Source of the DNA: Pseudogymnoascus destructans
Taxonomy: Eukaryota; Ascomycota; Leotiomycetes; Thelebolales; Thelebolaceae
Length of the DNA stretch: 64,000 bases
Direction of reading: 5' to 3'
NCBI RefSeq assembly: GCF_001641265.1
Contig: NW_020167534.1
Span: 248,001 to 312,000 of the forward strand
Below are positions 1-10,822 of this stretch, piece by piece. Both the position numbers and the translations under genes were made by a program. Position 1 is the first letter of the stretch, and each line of letters opens with the position of its first letter. The notes beneath the pieces were generated by a model that searched no databases, had not been told where the DNA came from, and was given only the letters and a program-made list of their open reading frames with translations.

Positions 1-1374
1 TGGAGTAAATTAATTACTCGTGAACAGAAAATCTCGGGGTTCACTTGGGAGCTTGCTCGGCGTGGTTCTCGAATTTCACAACAAAAAAGTTTAGCCTTGC
101 GCAAAGTCCGGGGTTATTAGTGCCGATGGTCCCGGAATACGTCCACCCAAAGCTGTCAAGGACGGCCTTCTCAGCAACAATATCAAGGGCGACAAACACA
201 AAAATGTCGGCGTCTTTAGCACCTGAGTGCAATGAAGTTAAGGAGTTTGTCAAAGAAGTATTTTCTCTCAAAGCTGCATTACTGACATGAAATCAGGCGC
301 TACGATACCTGCTTTCTGAAGTGGTATAGTGAAAGTAGGCGGTCCTCGCCACCTTTAAGCTACCATGCAACTGACCTACCTCCTCAGAATATTTGCGAGG
401 AAACGGCGCCACAGATGAATGCGCTGGTCTTTTCAAGGAGTACAAGACGTGCTTGACGGTAGCTGCTCTACCGACTCTACGAGTTGTTCTGTATACTAAC
501 GGTTACAGGGTGCATTGAAGAGCCGCGGCATTGACAAGATGCTCGCCGATGCTCGAGAGGATCACAAGGAGAATGACGCTGCAAATCTTCGGAGGAAGTA
601 GAAAGACTCCAGTTAATCATCGGAACCCTGTGCTTGCAGGTCATTCCCTTGTGGTTTCGGCGTTCAGCGCTATATACTGTACTATTATATTTGCAACTCT
701 TCCTGGCATAGTCAAGCAGAACATTTAGACGGCGTCAAGGAGATCTCGCCCAGCATAGCGAATTTACAAAAACCTCCTATTCAGATCAAGGGACTGTAAA
801 CCCATCGCCGCTGCAGGTAAAATAAGGGCCGTCATCGCTGCCTATAATTGTCATATTATGGCCTTTCCACAAGCCAGTTACTCAGGAGTTAAATACAAGT
901 AAATAAATTCCCTCAACCTGAATTACCAGAATAAATTCTCTCACCACTCATAATCATATACTCATACCAACATGCAGTACAGTATCACTTGCACAGTGAC
1001 CGGTATCACGTGACCATGAAGCTTAACCTGCGTCACCCTGGACTAAGTTATATAATAGAATTACAAAGTACACACTGCCAAAACACTCGCCAGCCCAGCA
1101 TTTTGAGGTGGCCGTTCATATCTCAATCATGTCGACTGTCTGGTTCTCTGTTTGATCTTTCTGTTCCTCGTCGTCACGGCGTAATCAACAATTAATTACT
1201 CCTCTGTTTACCTCTTCAACCGCTCACTCCTTTCTGAGCGCAGAGCTCCTGCCGCTCGACAGAAGCCAGCAACCCTTGCTCGTCCCACGACCGACCTGCG
1301 CCGTGCCATTCCGTGATACCAATGCGCCATTGTTTGCTCGTCGAAACATTATCCCATGATCCAGCAACTGCTTC
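1..1374. other. Left end without a supported gene
   Basis: No recognisable protein is encoded here. The longest frames overlap on opposite strands at 41-290 (76 and 81 codons). The minus-strand one reads more like a natural protein, with a hydrophobic run followed by a Trp-Thr-Tyr segment, but I cannot assign it to a family and find no clear exons to join to it. It could be the edge of a gene lying left of the window or a decayed copy. The last 200 bases before 1375 are pyrimidine-rich, as in a fungal promoter or 5' leader. Confidence 0.5.
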
Positions 1375-1651
1375 ATGCCCTCTTTCTCCGTCCTAACCTT
1401 TGGCATCTTCGTAGCTGGCTACATCACAGCTAGGTGGGATCTGGTCACTCGACTTCATGAGCTTGCCATTTTTGCCTGGGACCACGGAGTTATTGTACGT
1501 ATTTCTTGCCATCATTGGCTGTGATTATCTGGCTGACCATGTTCACTATCAGACTCGAACTGCAAAGGGCGTTGCGATCCTCTCGTTGTTTTTCTTCCTC
1601 TTCATAATACCAGTGGGTAGACTCGCACACAGGGAGGCCAGCTTGGTATAA
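1375..1651 (+). CDS. Small two-helix membrane protein upstream of GPI1 (72 aa)
   Basis: Two exons are inferred: 1375-1494 and 1553-1651, with a 58-nt intron (GTACGT donor, CTGAC branch site, CAG acceptor) that joins in phase. The 72-residue product has an N-terminal hydrophobic segment (about residues 4-16), an amphipathic middle with several Trp/His residues and a second strongly hydrophobic helix rich in Phe/Leu/Ile (about 47-62). I do not recognise the family. It ends only 126 bases before the GPI1 start on the same strand, leaving little room for a separate terminator and promoter, so it may be a long upstream ORF or the first cistron of a two-ORF transcript. No in-phase splice site fuses it to GPI1. 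Size and topology resemble Eri1/PIG-Y, another small subunit of the enzyme GPI1 belongs to, but that is only an analogy. Confidence 0.55.
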
Positions 1652-1777
1652 CAATTCCCCCCCTTGACAAGACATTCACGCGCTAAACAATATAGCATCC
1701 GCGATCGACTAATACCGGCATCTCGGCGCGCGAACAACTTCGAAGACGGGGCTCCTTCTGAGGAACGATCGACTGTC

Positions 1778-4023
1778 ATGCTAGAGCATGATGGCTTGAT
1801 GAGAATCTTCTGGCCTGTGGATATTCCTAGGTCAGATTCACCAGGCGTAATTGTGGGATGGAAGAATTCAGACCTCGATGTCCTGGTTGTGGCCATACTC
1901 GAAGATGTCGAGGTTCGGAATGTGGAGAATGCGCTGAGAGTCGCAACTCTCTTTCGCGGCGCAGACCATAGCATCGAACGGATATACGAATTATGTAGAC
2001 TTCCTGCGATGCATGTGCTCGGCACAGTCAACTCCAATGCGCCGACGGAACCCTACCAGATAAATGCTGAAATATCACTACACGGATTGGCGCCGCGCAT
2101 TTCGTGCGCGAAGGCACAAACCATACAAGTCATTATGTTCGACAGACCACTTCCGGGGAGGATGCAATACATATCACTTACGCCAATACTATTAGCCTTG
2201 GGAGATAAGACGGAGCAGATTCTGGGCGGCATAGATGCTGAGGATGAGAAGGCAGAAGCAGCGAAACGACAACGAGAGCAAGAGTTGGTGGAAAAGTTGA
2301 AGCTACATACGGTGACGAAACATCAACCTTCGGCGAAAGAGCTTGCTCTACCTCGAATTGTCAACCAGATAAATTTCGCTTGGGAATTGGAGAAGCTGCT
2401 ACAAAAAAATATATCCCTCGTTGGCACTCGGCGACGGAGAACTTTGAGTGTCTCTGAACGTGTCATCGAGTCAGCTTCAACGATGAGAGATTATGTTATC
2501 GACGCCGTATGGCGACTGATAACGGTTTACATCTATCCAATCATCCGAACTAGTTTTGTGATAGCTCTGCTGTGGCACAGGGCAGCCGCAGAACTTCTTC
2601 TGGTGCTCCTTGAATACAGGCTCAGGCCCGAGTATGCTGCGCTTAAAGACATATCTGCGACTGCCCAGCAGGTTGAGATCCGACTTCTACAGTTTTGCTA
2701 CTGGCCCATGCAATATGTAATGTTGAGGAAAAGAAAGGATGACTGGCAGAGTATCGCGAAAAGCCACGCCGATTACATACGGTTCTACAACAGTCTGTGG
2801 CTTGTTGCAAACGATGTCATTATTGGCATCGCGATTGGTTCTGCCATCATTGATAATGCAGACTGGCTCGCCGAACAGATTAGTGATGTGTTGGGCACAT
2901 ACACTGTGACATCGTTGCAGCAGACAATATCGTGGCTCATGGACTGGCCAGCTGGACTGAAATTGAACAATGAATTGGCTCAATTTCTTGGCGACCTTTT
3001 CCTCTGGGTCATTGATTACTGGTCAAGCTGTGTGGACGTTCTCCGGCCCATCCTGCCCCATCTAATATGGTTCATCGGATTCTCAAGCTTTGCTGGCGCC
3101 AGTATGCCAATTGCTCTCTTTTCCGACTTTGTATCGCTCCTTACGATACACATCTACTCCTTTTATATCGCATCAGCCAAGATCTTCCACTGGCAACTCA
3201 CTATCATCCTCTCGCTCTTTCACCTCTTCCGTGGCAAGAAACACAATGTGCTTCGCAAGCGCATTGATTCCTGCGACTACGACCTCGATCAATTACTCCT
3301 GGGCACGATTCTATTCACACTCCTCTTCTTCCTCCTCCCAACTGTCATTGTATTCTATCTCACGTTTGCCATTGCACGCATGAGCATTATCAGTCTCAAA
3401 GCCGTACTTGATACGGCGCTAGCCTGTTTAAATCATTTCCCACTGTTCGCCCTGATGCTGCGGTTCAAGGATTCCCAGCGTCTACCAGGTAAGCCGTGAT
3501 TCACTAGACGTCGCCATCATACCATTACTAACACTCATTAGGGGGCATACGATTTGAACTCCGAGATACCAATAAACCCTCCATCGAAGCCCCACAACGC
3601 CCATATTCCGACACCACTCCGCGCCCCGAGCCCGAGTCTTCCGATTCAGAACTGCCTTCAATGCCACCAACTTCATACGTATACCTAAAGTCCGTACCCC
3701 TAACCTTCTTGACCATGTTCCAGCAGTACTTCCAGCTCGGCTCCCGCATCCGCAAACACTACCTATCCCCCCGTGTCCTGCTCTGTCTCATGACCGGTCA
3801 ATCCGTGCCGCCGATCCACAGGAAGAACCTGTACAGCCTGCAGTATGGCATGTTGCCCGCGCGGCGGGCTGGTGTCTGCGATATGTGGCGAGCTATGACG
3901 GTGTGGTCGTCAACGGCGGAGGGGATGAATGGGAAGGCGCAGAAGAGAGGGAGCTGGCCGATGATGGGGGGTGCGGGGGTGGGTAGGAGAGATAGGTCGA
4001 GGAGGGGATATAGCCACCACTAA
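1778..4023 (+). CDS. GPI1: GPI-GlcNAc transferase subunit Gpi1 (PIG-Q)
   Basis: This is a subunit of the ER complex that transfers N-acetylglucosamine from UDP-GlcNAc to phosphatidylinositol, the first step of GPI-anchor synthesis. Two exons: 1778-3488 and 3542-4023, separated by a 53-nt intron (GTAAGC donor, CTAAC branch site, TAG acceptor), giving 730 residues. The start at 1778 places the conserved RIFWP motif close to the N terminus, as in fungal Gpi1. Several hydrophobic segments lie in the middle and toward the end of exon 1. The family core is clear near 3230-3480: RGKKHNVLRKRIDSC, then YDLDQLLLGT and a long hydrophobic stretch. The end of exon 2 holds the conserved PIHRKNLYSLQYG segment. 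A Gly/Arg-rich tail of about 40 residues looks lineage-specific. Only stabilising or accessory roles are known for Gpi1; the catalytic subunit is Gpi3. Confidence 0.93.
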
Positions 4024-4466
4024 ATGGGGATGTGGGTGAGGTAGTATTAAATGCGATGGGATGAGTGAAAATTAAACGCTGGGCGGGTTGGGATATTTGG
4101 TTAGTAAAAGAGGGGGGGTTGTATATGATGTGCCACTGCAACTGCGGTTGTATGATGGCATAAGAATCATAATGTTAATACGAGAAGCTTATTATTTTTT
4201 AACGGTCACTTTTTATGCTTTGAGACACGGTAGACTAGTGTGACTGGATAGTATCTTGCGGATCGGACATGGTGACATAACCCTCCCTGCCCACCAAACT
4301 TTCTACAAGTACAGTAATTTACAGAGTGACTCTCTCTATTGTTATTTATACTTTTATAAGTCGAAATATATCCGCGGTCGTGACTCGTTCAGTCCTCGTG
4401 AGGACGCTTCTTACGTGCTACTTGTTTAGTTCTCTATTCCATCGTCGCTGATAGCAAAGGGCCCGT
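4024..4466. other. Convergent 3' region between GPI1 and phosphoglycerate mutase
   Basis: This 443-bp stretch separates the stop codons of two convergent genes. It is moderately AT-rich, especially at 4150-4380, and probably holds both 3' untranslated regions and poly(A) sites. No further gene is seen. Confidence 0.6.
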
Positions 4467-6197
4467 CTAACTCTTGACCAGGAGGCTGTGGCCCGTCATC
4501 TCCTCGGGCTGGGAAAGTCCCATAACCTCCAGGATCGTTGGTGAGACGTCTCCGAGGACACCGTCTTCGGTTGCCTTGAGCGACCAGCCCTTGGGGGCGT
4601 TCGCCATGATGAATGGGACCTTGTTGGTGGTGTGGGAGGTCTTTGGCTTTCCATCTGCGAACTTCATCTCTTCGGCGTTACTACACGATGTTAGCTTGTT
4701 ATTGTTAACTCCAAAGATCGTAACTTACCCGTGATCAGAGGTGATGAAAAGAACGTAGTTCTCCTTCTTGCACGTCTCGTAAATCTCCCCAATAGCCTTG
4801 TCCGTGGCCTCCACTCCCTTGAGGGCAGCCTCGTACACGCCAGTGTGGCCAACCATGTCGGGCGGCGCGAAGTTGTTCATGATGAACGGGTACTCCTGCT
4901 CCTGGATTCTCTTGGACACCTGCTTGGCGACGCCAGCAGCGCTCATCTCTGGGGCCAGATCGTAGGTCGCAACGGCCTTGTTGGAGGGGACGAGATCCTG
5001 AGACTCGTCACGCTCCTCGAGTGGGAAGACCTTCTCAACACCACCGTTGAAGAAGAAGGTGACGTGGGCGTACTTCTCGGTCTCGGCAATGTGGACTTGC
5101 TTGACGCCTTGGGCAGCAAGGGTCTCAGCGAGGACATTTCCCATGTGCTGCGGCTTGAAAGCAATGGTGAATGGGTAATCAAGCTTGTACTGGGTCATAG
5201 TCGTGAGCCTAATGTTCTTTGGGTATGCGAAATCCGGCTTTGGGGAACGGTCGACATCGCCGAGGAGTTGCGTAATTTCGCGGACACGATCGGAGCGGTA
5301 GTTGAAGAAGAAGACCTCGTCGTTATCCTGGATGCGGCGCTCTTTTCCACCGACAATGATGGGCTTCAGGAACTCGTCGTTCTCATCCTTGCTGTATCTC
5401 TCCTTGACAGTTGCGACGGGGTCGCTGCTGTCTTCACCCTCTCCCAGAACCATGCCCTTCAGTGCAACCTCAACTCTGTCCCAGCGCTTGTCGCGGTCCA
5501 TGGCGTAGTAGCGGCCAACCACTGTGGCAATCTCTCCGATGCCGATTTCCTTGGTCTTGTCGACGAGCTGCTGCATGTAGCCGGCGCCAGACTTGGGGTC
5601 GGTGTCGCGTCCATCGCCGAAGAAATGGATGCAGACGTGGGGAATGCCAACCTCCTTGGCCACCTTGAGGAGAGCGTAAAGGTGGTCTTGCTTCGCGTGC
5701 TGGGAATCAGTTAGTACCTTCAATCAATCAGCAAGACGGATATGACTTACCACACCGCCGTCTGAGATGAGACCGCACAAGTGCAGGCGCCCGGTTCCGT
5801 TCTTCGCATTCTGGAATGTCTTCATGATGATCTCGTTCTTGTCCAATTCGTTGTTTCTGATCGTCTGGTCGATGCGGACAACATCCTGCCACACCACACG
5901 CCCGGCGCCGATGTTCAGATGCCCGACCTCGGAGTTACCCATAAGGCCCTCTGGCAAGCCGACCGCGAGGGATGAGGCCTCTAGCCCAATGAAACCGTCG
6001 GCATACTTGTAGAGGTCGTCCATGACCGGAGTGTTGGCGTTAGTGATCCCATCGCCATCTTTCGGCGACGACTCGGAGGGGATTCCCCAACCATCAATCA
6101 CGACTAGATACGATTAGCTATGCCAATTCAAGAATAACGAGGGCGTGTGGAAGATCGAATACTTACTGAGCACAACTTTGTTGTCAACTTTAGCCAT
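4467..6197 (-). CDS. gpmI: 2,3-bisphosphoglycerate-independent phosphoglycerate mutase
   Basis: The enzyme interconverts 3- and 2-phosphoglycerate in glycolysis and gluconeogenesis through a phosphoserine intermediate. It belongs to the alkaline phosphatase superfamily and needs two metal ions, usually Mn. Four exons on the minus strand: 6197-6167, 6103-5751, 5699-4729 and 4680-4467, totalling 522 residues, the normal family length. Visible motifs are IDGWG (metal-binding Asp14), the nucleophile box MGNSEVGH (Ser68), HFFGDGRDTDPKSG, and the C-terminal metal site TSDHGNAEEM, which is split by the last intron after DHG. The second intron follows the conserved SDGGV segment and restores its expected His. 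All joins are in phase. The gene diverges from MED9 across about 390 bp. Confidence 0.95.
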
Positions 6198-6590
6198 ATT
6201 GTCGGGTGTTGGGGTTGTCTTGAAATAACGAAGGAATCGGAACAAAAAAGTTGAGCTGAGGTTGAGGTGGGGGTGGGGTTGTTGCAAGACCCCTCACTCA
6301 GTACATATGTCACCCCTCTTCGGCGACAACACAATCTTCACTTCCACTTACATCGCTATATTCGTCGTACCTGGCCGCTAATTTCATGCCACAACCACCC
6401 CACCAACGAAACGCAGCGGCTGTTATCTAACAGGCGGTCCTACAAAGTCATATCCTCCGCAAATCATTACCAAAGAGCAAGACGGGTTTCGGCCCCTGGG
6501 AACCGGCGAAAATAAAGAGCTAAACTCGACCTACCACCCCAAACTAAGCTGAGCCTCACTTTATAACACCACCTTAAACAGCAGCTCGCC
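6198..6590. promoter_or_regulatory. Shared promoter region of phosphoglycerate mutase and MED9
   Basis: This 393-bp intergenic region lies between two divergent start codons and must contain both promoters and 5' leaders. It is rich in CA/CT runs on the plus strand. I do not see a motif I can name with confidence. Confidence 0.5.
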
Positions 6591-7082
6591 ATGTCGACCT
6601 CACCCTCTTTCTTCTCCGCCCCCAGCGCCCCGTCATCATCCCAACCCACAACCCTCTCCGACAACCTCTCCCCCGCCATGCTCGACACCATCCCCGTCCT
6701 CACCTCCATCCTAAGCCGCGTCCAGCCCCCCACCTCCTCCAACGCGCCCGGCGCCTCCCCCATGCCAGCAACCTCCTTCGGCACCCCCTCATCCACGTCG
6801 AAGCCCTCATCATCGCAACTCCGCCCCGACGCGACAGCCGCGCTGAGCACGAAAGAGATCCCCGCCGCGACGGACGCGTTGAAACATAGATTGCAGCGCG
6901 CGAGGGTTGAGGTTGCACAGTTGCCGGGGATTGGGATGAGTATTGAGGAACAGGAGGTGGAGATCAGGGCGCTGGAGAGCAGGATTAGGGAGCAGAGGGC
7001 TGCGTTGAATAGTTTGAGTGAGGTGGGGGGGAAGGCTGGGAAGGGGGATACGATTATGGAGGGGTATGAGGATGGGAAGTGA
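6591..7082 (+). CDS. MED9: Mediator complex subunit 9
   Basis: An intronless 163-residue protein. The N-terminal half is low-complexity Ser/Pro/Thr sequence. The C-terminal half is helical and matches the fungal Med9/Cse2 pattern: a helix beginning STKEIPAATDALKHRL, a short Leu-Pro-Gly-Ile turn and a final coiled-coil helix rich in Glu and Arg. Med9 sits in the middle module of Mediator, which links transcription factors to RNA polymerase II. The short acidic tail is not informative. The N-terminal DNA is C-rich and changes sharply to G-rich purine sequence after about 6890, reflecting Ser/Pro then Glu/Gly codons. Assignment rests on the C-terminal pattern and size; no catalytic residues exist to check. 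Confidence 0.75.
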   Translation: MSTSPSFFSAPSAPSSSQPTTLSDNLSPAMLDTIPVLTSILSRVQPPTSSNAPGASPMPATSFGTPSSTSKPSSSQLRPDATAALSTKEIPAATDALKHRLQRARVEVAQLPGIGMSIEEQEVEIRALESRIREQRAALNSLSEVGGKAGKGDTIMEGYEDGK

Positions 7083-7555
7083 AGATGGGCGGAGATGAGG
7101 GCAGGATATACAAACACTCGCGCCCCATGTGAAGGTGGTGACGCGCCGATGAGCAGCATAGGTGGCATGCGGAGAAATACAGGCAAAGCCAGGCTCCAAG
7201 TGGATATGAGACATCCAGCCCTGCGGTGCTTGCCTGGGTAGGCAGTTGCAGAAAAACAGAAAGGCAGAAGTGGACTTTGAGGTTGGGGCGCACGGGCATA
7301 CTGGACAGCCCTCGCACGATTCTTCTCGGCCTCGACATGAGGATCACGAAGGCCGCGTTGCCAGAAAATATGGATGTCTACGAAGGCTGACAAAACCTCA
7401 AATATCATGATGTTAGACCTAACAAATCGTCTCCAAATTAATGAAATATTAATCTAACTCATAGAACATGCCATTATAAGTACCCATAGTAGCCCTTCCC
7501 TGCATAATCTGGAGATGTGCTCATATGAGGACAGCCTCTCCGTAACATATTCCAA
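7083..7555. other. Convergent 3' region between MED9 and tubulin cofactor C
   Basis: This 473-bp stretch contains the expected 3' untranslated regions of the two convergent genes. Frames that stay open on the minus strand here are shadows of the biased composition. No additional gene is supported. Confidence 0.5.
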
Positions 7556-8847
7556 CTAGTTAGGAGTACCGACCTGCTTGAGTATATCCTCAGCTGCCAT
7601 CCCAAGCTTCCCAGGAACTACAGTGGTCCAAATTGCTTCCGGCAACCTCTCCGATTCCACAAGAACACTCCAGTTAGGGCTTTTCTCTGCCTTGAGCCAC
7701 TTGAAGTCATCCACCTGATCCCAATGGTTCTCCACGGGCTCATCTGACGGCACCTCCTGCACAATGATAAGCACCGTATATAGTTGCATGGCGAAAATGG
7801 GTCACTTACATAGCACTTTGGAATCGGAGCAAACCTTATATTCTTGCAATCCTCAATAATGGGCCTGCTCATGCAGGAAAGGTAGACATCCACATTATTG
7901 CAATCGTGCATCCTCACCTGTCGACTCGAGACCACCACAACCGTGTCCTGAACGTTGGTAATGTGTGTTGCACCTGCGACCTGGCCAGCCACAATGAGGG
8001 AATTCGTTATATTTTTCAGCGCCAGGCCTGCGAAGGGTTGGCCATTGGCAGTTGATATGGACATATCCACAATGCATTTGCTGAGGTCGGTAAGGGATCC
8101 TGAAGACGTGGCATGGGCTGCAGAGGATGGGAGTATGATGTGTAGGCCTTCGTGATCAGAAATGGTGACTGAATTGGCTTGCCTGAAACTGGGAGCACGA
8201 ATGCGGGCAGAATTCTCGGAAATCTCAGCATTATAATCCTTTGAGGGAGGCTGGACACTGGTCGCTGCTGGCCTAGAGGGGTCACCATTGTTTGACTCGG
8301 ATGCCTTGTTCTCCGAATCTGTCTTTCGTGCTGTGATTGCCGCGGCGGCAGCGACATCCTGGAGAGAGAGGGCAGATTCGTTCTTCTTGATTTTAAAAGC
8401 AAAACGTGACTTTGGTGCAAACTTTGCGCGGGCTTCGTGGAACTTGTCCGTGAGGCTGTTGATTGACTACGATAGGATTAGAGAACCGTAAACTCTTGAA
8501 ACTTGAAGTAGGACCGACTGCTGTGTATGCCCGTTGATCATACGCGGGGATGAAGTCTAGTGCATCATAAACTTCTGTGGTGAGCCTGGAGATGCTGGCC
8601 AGACAATAGTCAATGGCGTCCTGTCTTTCACCGCCAACAAGTGCGGTACGCTCAAGCCTATCGATCTGGTCTTGGAGGTCTGCGAATGGTATCAGTATAA
8701 AGCAACTTCGCGGGCTGCGGACCATATACCGGTGATCTCTTCCTGGAAATAGCGGTAAAAATTGTCCTTCAAGTCTGCATGAGATTTGGAAGCGTCGTTG
8801 GATGGCTTTCTTGGGAGAGTCCCAGTGCCACCGACAGCTTGTTCCAT
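7556..8847 (-). CDS. TBCC: Tubulin-folding cofactor C
   Basis: Cofactor C acts late in tubulin folding, stimulating GTP hydrolysis on beta-tubulin in the cofactor C/D/E super-complex so that the alpha/beta dimer is released. Four exons on the minus strand: 8847-8730, 8679-8519, 8466-7810 and 7756-7556, 378 residues. The N-terminal region (about residues 25-110) is helical and resembles the TBCC spectrin-like domain (FYRYFQEEI, LQDQIDRLER). A Ser/Ala-rich linker follows, then the C-CAP/cofactor C beta-helix, visible as short hydrophobic strands such as LIVAGQVAGATHI, VVVVSSRQVRMH and SRPIIEDCKNIRFAP. The usual catalytic Arg of the C-CAP domain would be in the QVRMH strand. The C-terminal part ends with a WDQVDDFKWLK segment typical of the family. 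Intron 2 uses an unusual GTCGGT donor. Confidence 0.88.
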
Positions 8848-9736
8848 TTTGAGGTCCCTTAAAAAAGCGAATAGATAGATGTACAGTTTCTGTTTTGAAG
8901 GGCTGATATTAGGTCAATTATAGGCAACTACCTTCTAAATGGCAAAGCGTAACCAGATAGATTATTCAAGAAGCGTAAATATAGCTTTTAGTCTTTGGTG
9001 TTGATTCTGAAATAAGGCGAGATTGATGATATCGTTGGAGTTTATATGATTGGAAGTGGCACCACTTCTCCTCCCACAGGGTCCAACTGCACATCAAGCA
9101 AGGTTTAGCCAAGTTTGAAGTCGAGTCAACAAAAATTACCTTTCTGGACCAAGTATCGGAATATCCTCAACGTTTGTCCCAATCACCGCATTGCTGTTAT
9201 AAATCGCCGGTACTATGTGTTGTTCCTGGTCAGATACTGGACACAGCATGCCTATCGGGGTGCGATGGCGGCACGAGGCGAAGCGTACAATTGCGGGGTT
9301 ACCAATGGAACAGAACAGTTCTCGGACCTCCATCAGTTTAAATTACTAGTTTGAATCCACGGCCATAGGAGCCTCTTCTTGACTTTTGGGTGGCACGAGT
9401 ATATGAAGTATATTTTCTAGAAGCCTGTGTCAGATCTTCACGATTCACGACAGTATTACATCTACTACCATTGCCGCCCAAAACTGTAAAAGGAGGACTA
9501 TGCACAGCAGCTATATTTACAGAAACTATCTGTGATTTACTTGGAGCTACGGTCAATAACCCAGTTCCTCATAATACAGCTGAAGAGATAAATTCTCTTC
9601 AAAAAATATATCCCTTTGTTAAACAAAGGGATATATTTTTTGAAGTCCAGTTACCGGTTGGGTTCGGATCATTTGTTATATATGTACAGTACATAAAGTG
9701 CAATCGGTTGTCTAGAAAGCGAAGTAAACAGGAAAT
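8848..9736. other. Intergenic region between cofactor C and NUO-21.3b
   Basis: An 889-bp AT-rich stretch containing the cofactor C promoter (right of 8847) and the 3' end of NUO-21.3b. Open frames of 79 and 116 codons on the plus strand (9115-9354 and 9390-9740) have no recognisable domain and the second runs through a perfect inverted repeat and the NUO-21.3b stop. I do not call them genes. Confidence 0.45.
9597..9645. repeat. Perfect 24-bp inverted repeat (hairpin)
   Basis: Arms at 9597-9620 and 9622-9645 are exact reverse complements separated by a single base. The stem includes an AT-rich outer part and a CCCTTTGTT/AACAAAGGG core. It lies 92 bases past the NUO-21.3b stop codon, so it would form a hairpin in that transcript's 3' untranslated region if the transcript extends that far. 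It could equally be a tiny remnant of an inverted-repeat transposon. Confidence 0.9.
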
Positions 9737-10482
9737 CTAGGACGAGGCGCCAGGCACATCAATGCCGTACGCCTCCTTGATCCTCTCCTTCCTCCTGTCC
9801 AGGTAACCAGGTCCATATACTCCTGGGTCGGGTTAGCAAAAATTGAGCGCGTAATCAGCCCATATAGCACAACGTACCTCGGCCCTCTCCAACTTCAGAA
9901 ATCGTCTCCTCTATCGGGCGGCGTCTGTTCTTCCTCATGTATTGCTTTCGGTCAAACTCATCAGACTCTGGGTCTCTGTTCCAGCCGTTAATTCGGCCTC
10001 CTGTGTAATCGAAAGCGCCCAGCAGAATCGCTGCCATAGTTCCATAACCCAGAACAGCCGGTAGCGAACCCTCTGTGTTTTGGTCAGCAAGGAACGAATT
10101 GATGCCTCGCAAGGCATTGGAGAGGATTCTCACGCTTGAAGCCAAGCACTGAACCCGCAAGAAGGCCACCCAAGGCCGGGTTCAAGCTGTCGTTCTTCTG
10201 CCTCAAGTTGGCGGCTGCGAATTTCGTGAATTCATATGTACCGCCCATCGCCGCTGGATTCCCATTAGCTGCTTTTCACAAGCCTGTCGAGAGAGGCCAC
10301 ATACCGAAAACAGCGATTGTCGAACCACTCCTGGTGAAGACTCCCCATGGGCCAACATTCTTTCTGGCGAGAGCATTCTGAACTGCAGACATGAACAATC
10401 CGGCGCCACCCGTAATCATTGTACCGGTAATCGCGGCACCAATGGCATCCTGCGGATGATATACCCCTTCGTGCGCACCCAT
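9737..10482 (-). CDS. nuo21.3b: NADH:ubiquinone oxidoreductase 21.3 kDa subunit b (NDUFA11-like)
   Basis: An accessory membrane-arm subunit of mitochondrial complex I, related to mammalian B14.7/NDUFA11 and the Tim17/22/23 fold. Four exons on the minus strand: 10482-10305, 10253-10134, 10072-9878 and 9822-9737, 192 residues. The N terminus (MGAHEGVYHPQDAIGAA) and the Gly-rich helices (TMITGGAGLFMSAVQNAL, AMGGTYEFTKF, VLGYGTMAAILLGAFDYTGG) are typical. The C-terminal tail is charged, with RKQYMRKNRRRP and a final YGIDVP segment. All four exons join in phase. The first intron is 51 nt; its acceptor was chosen to give the AAMGG core rather than an upstream CAG. A complex I subunit fits a respiring filamentous fungus and not Saccharomyces, which lacks complex I. 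Confidence 0.92.
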
Positions 10483-10822
10483 CTTCAACGTGTTGTGCTG
10501 TAGATCTGCTGGTGGAGGTTGAGGGTGTTCAATTTCAATCGATTGAGCTCACTCTGAAGCGGGACGGTGGACGACGCTGTACGCTGTAGCCGCGGAAGAT
10601 GCCGCGGAAGATGGCGCGCGCTAAAGTCCCATTCCCATGCTGTTTTGGCTCACCTTAACCCTCAGTCAGGTACTGTGTTACAGTAATTACAGTAATTACA
10701 GTACCAGTTCGAGTATACTTTGTACTTTGATGTCTGCTTTGTATGCCTGCGCCTATGTACTGAACTGGCCTTCGCGGCAGCATCCTCGATAACATATATG
10801 TATATGTAACTCAGAAAATAAT
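10483..10822. promoter_or_regulatory. NUO-21.3b upstream region
   Basis: Upstream of the NUO-21.3b start. It contains a short direct repeat of CAGTAATTA near 10680-10702 and grows AT-rich toward the satellite. No gene is seen. Confidence 0.4.

Noticed and set aside
41..290. Overlapping 76- and 81-codon frames on opposite strands at the left end
   Set aside because: No recognisable domain and no clear exon partners; could be a remnant or chance. Not enough to call a gene.
1375..1777. The small ORF as an N-terminal extension of Gpi1
   Set aside because: The downstream frame and the available donors and acceptors do not join in phase with typical intron sizes, and Gpi1 homologues begin close to the RIFWP motif.
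4731..5714. A 327-codon plus-strand frame across the phosphoglycerate mutase gene
   Set aside because: It is the antisense of a clearly recognised enzyme with all catalytic motifs; its length follows from codon bias of the real gene.
9390..9740. A 116-codon plus-strand frame overlapping the hairpin and the NUO-21.3b stop
   Set aside because: No domain, no supported introns, and it crosses a palindrome and the end of a confident opposite-strand gene.
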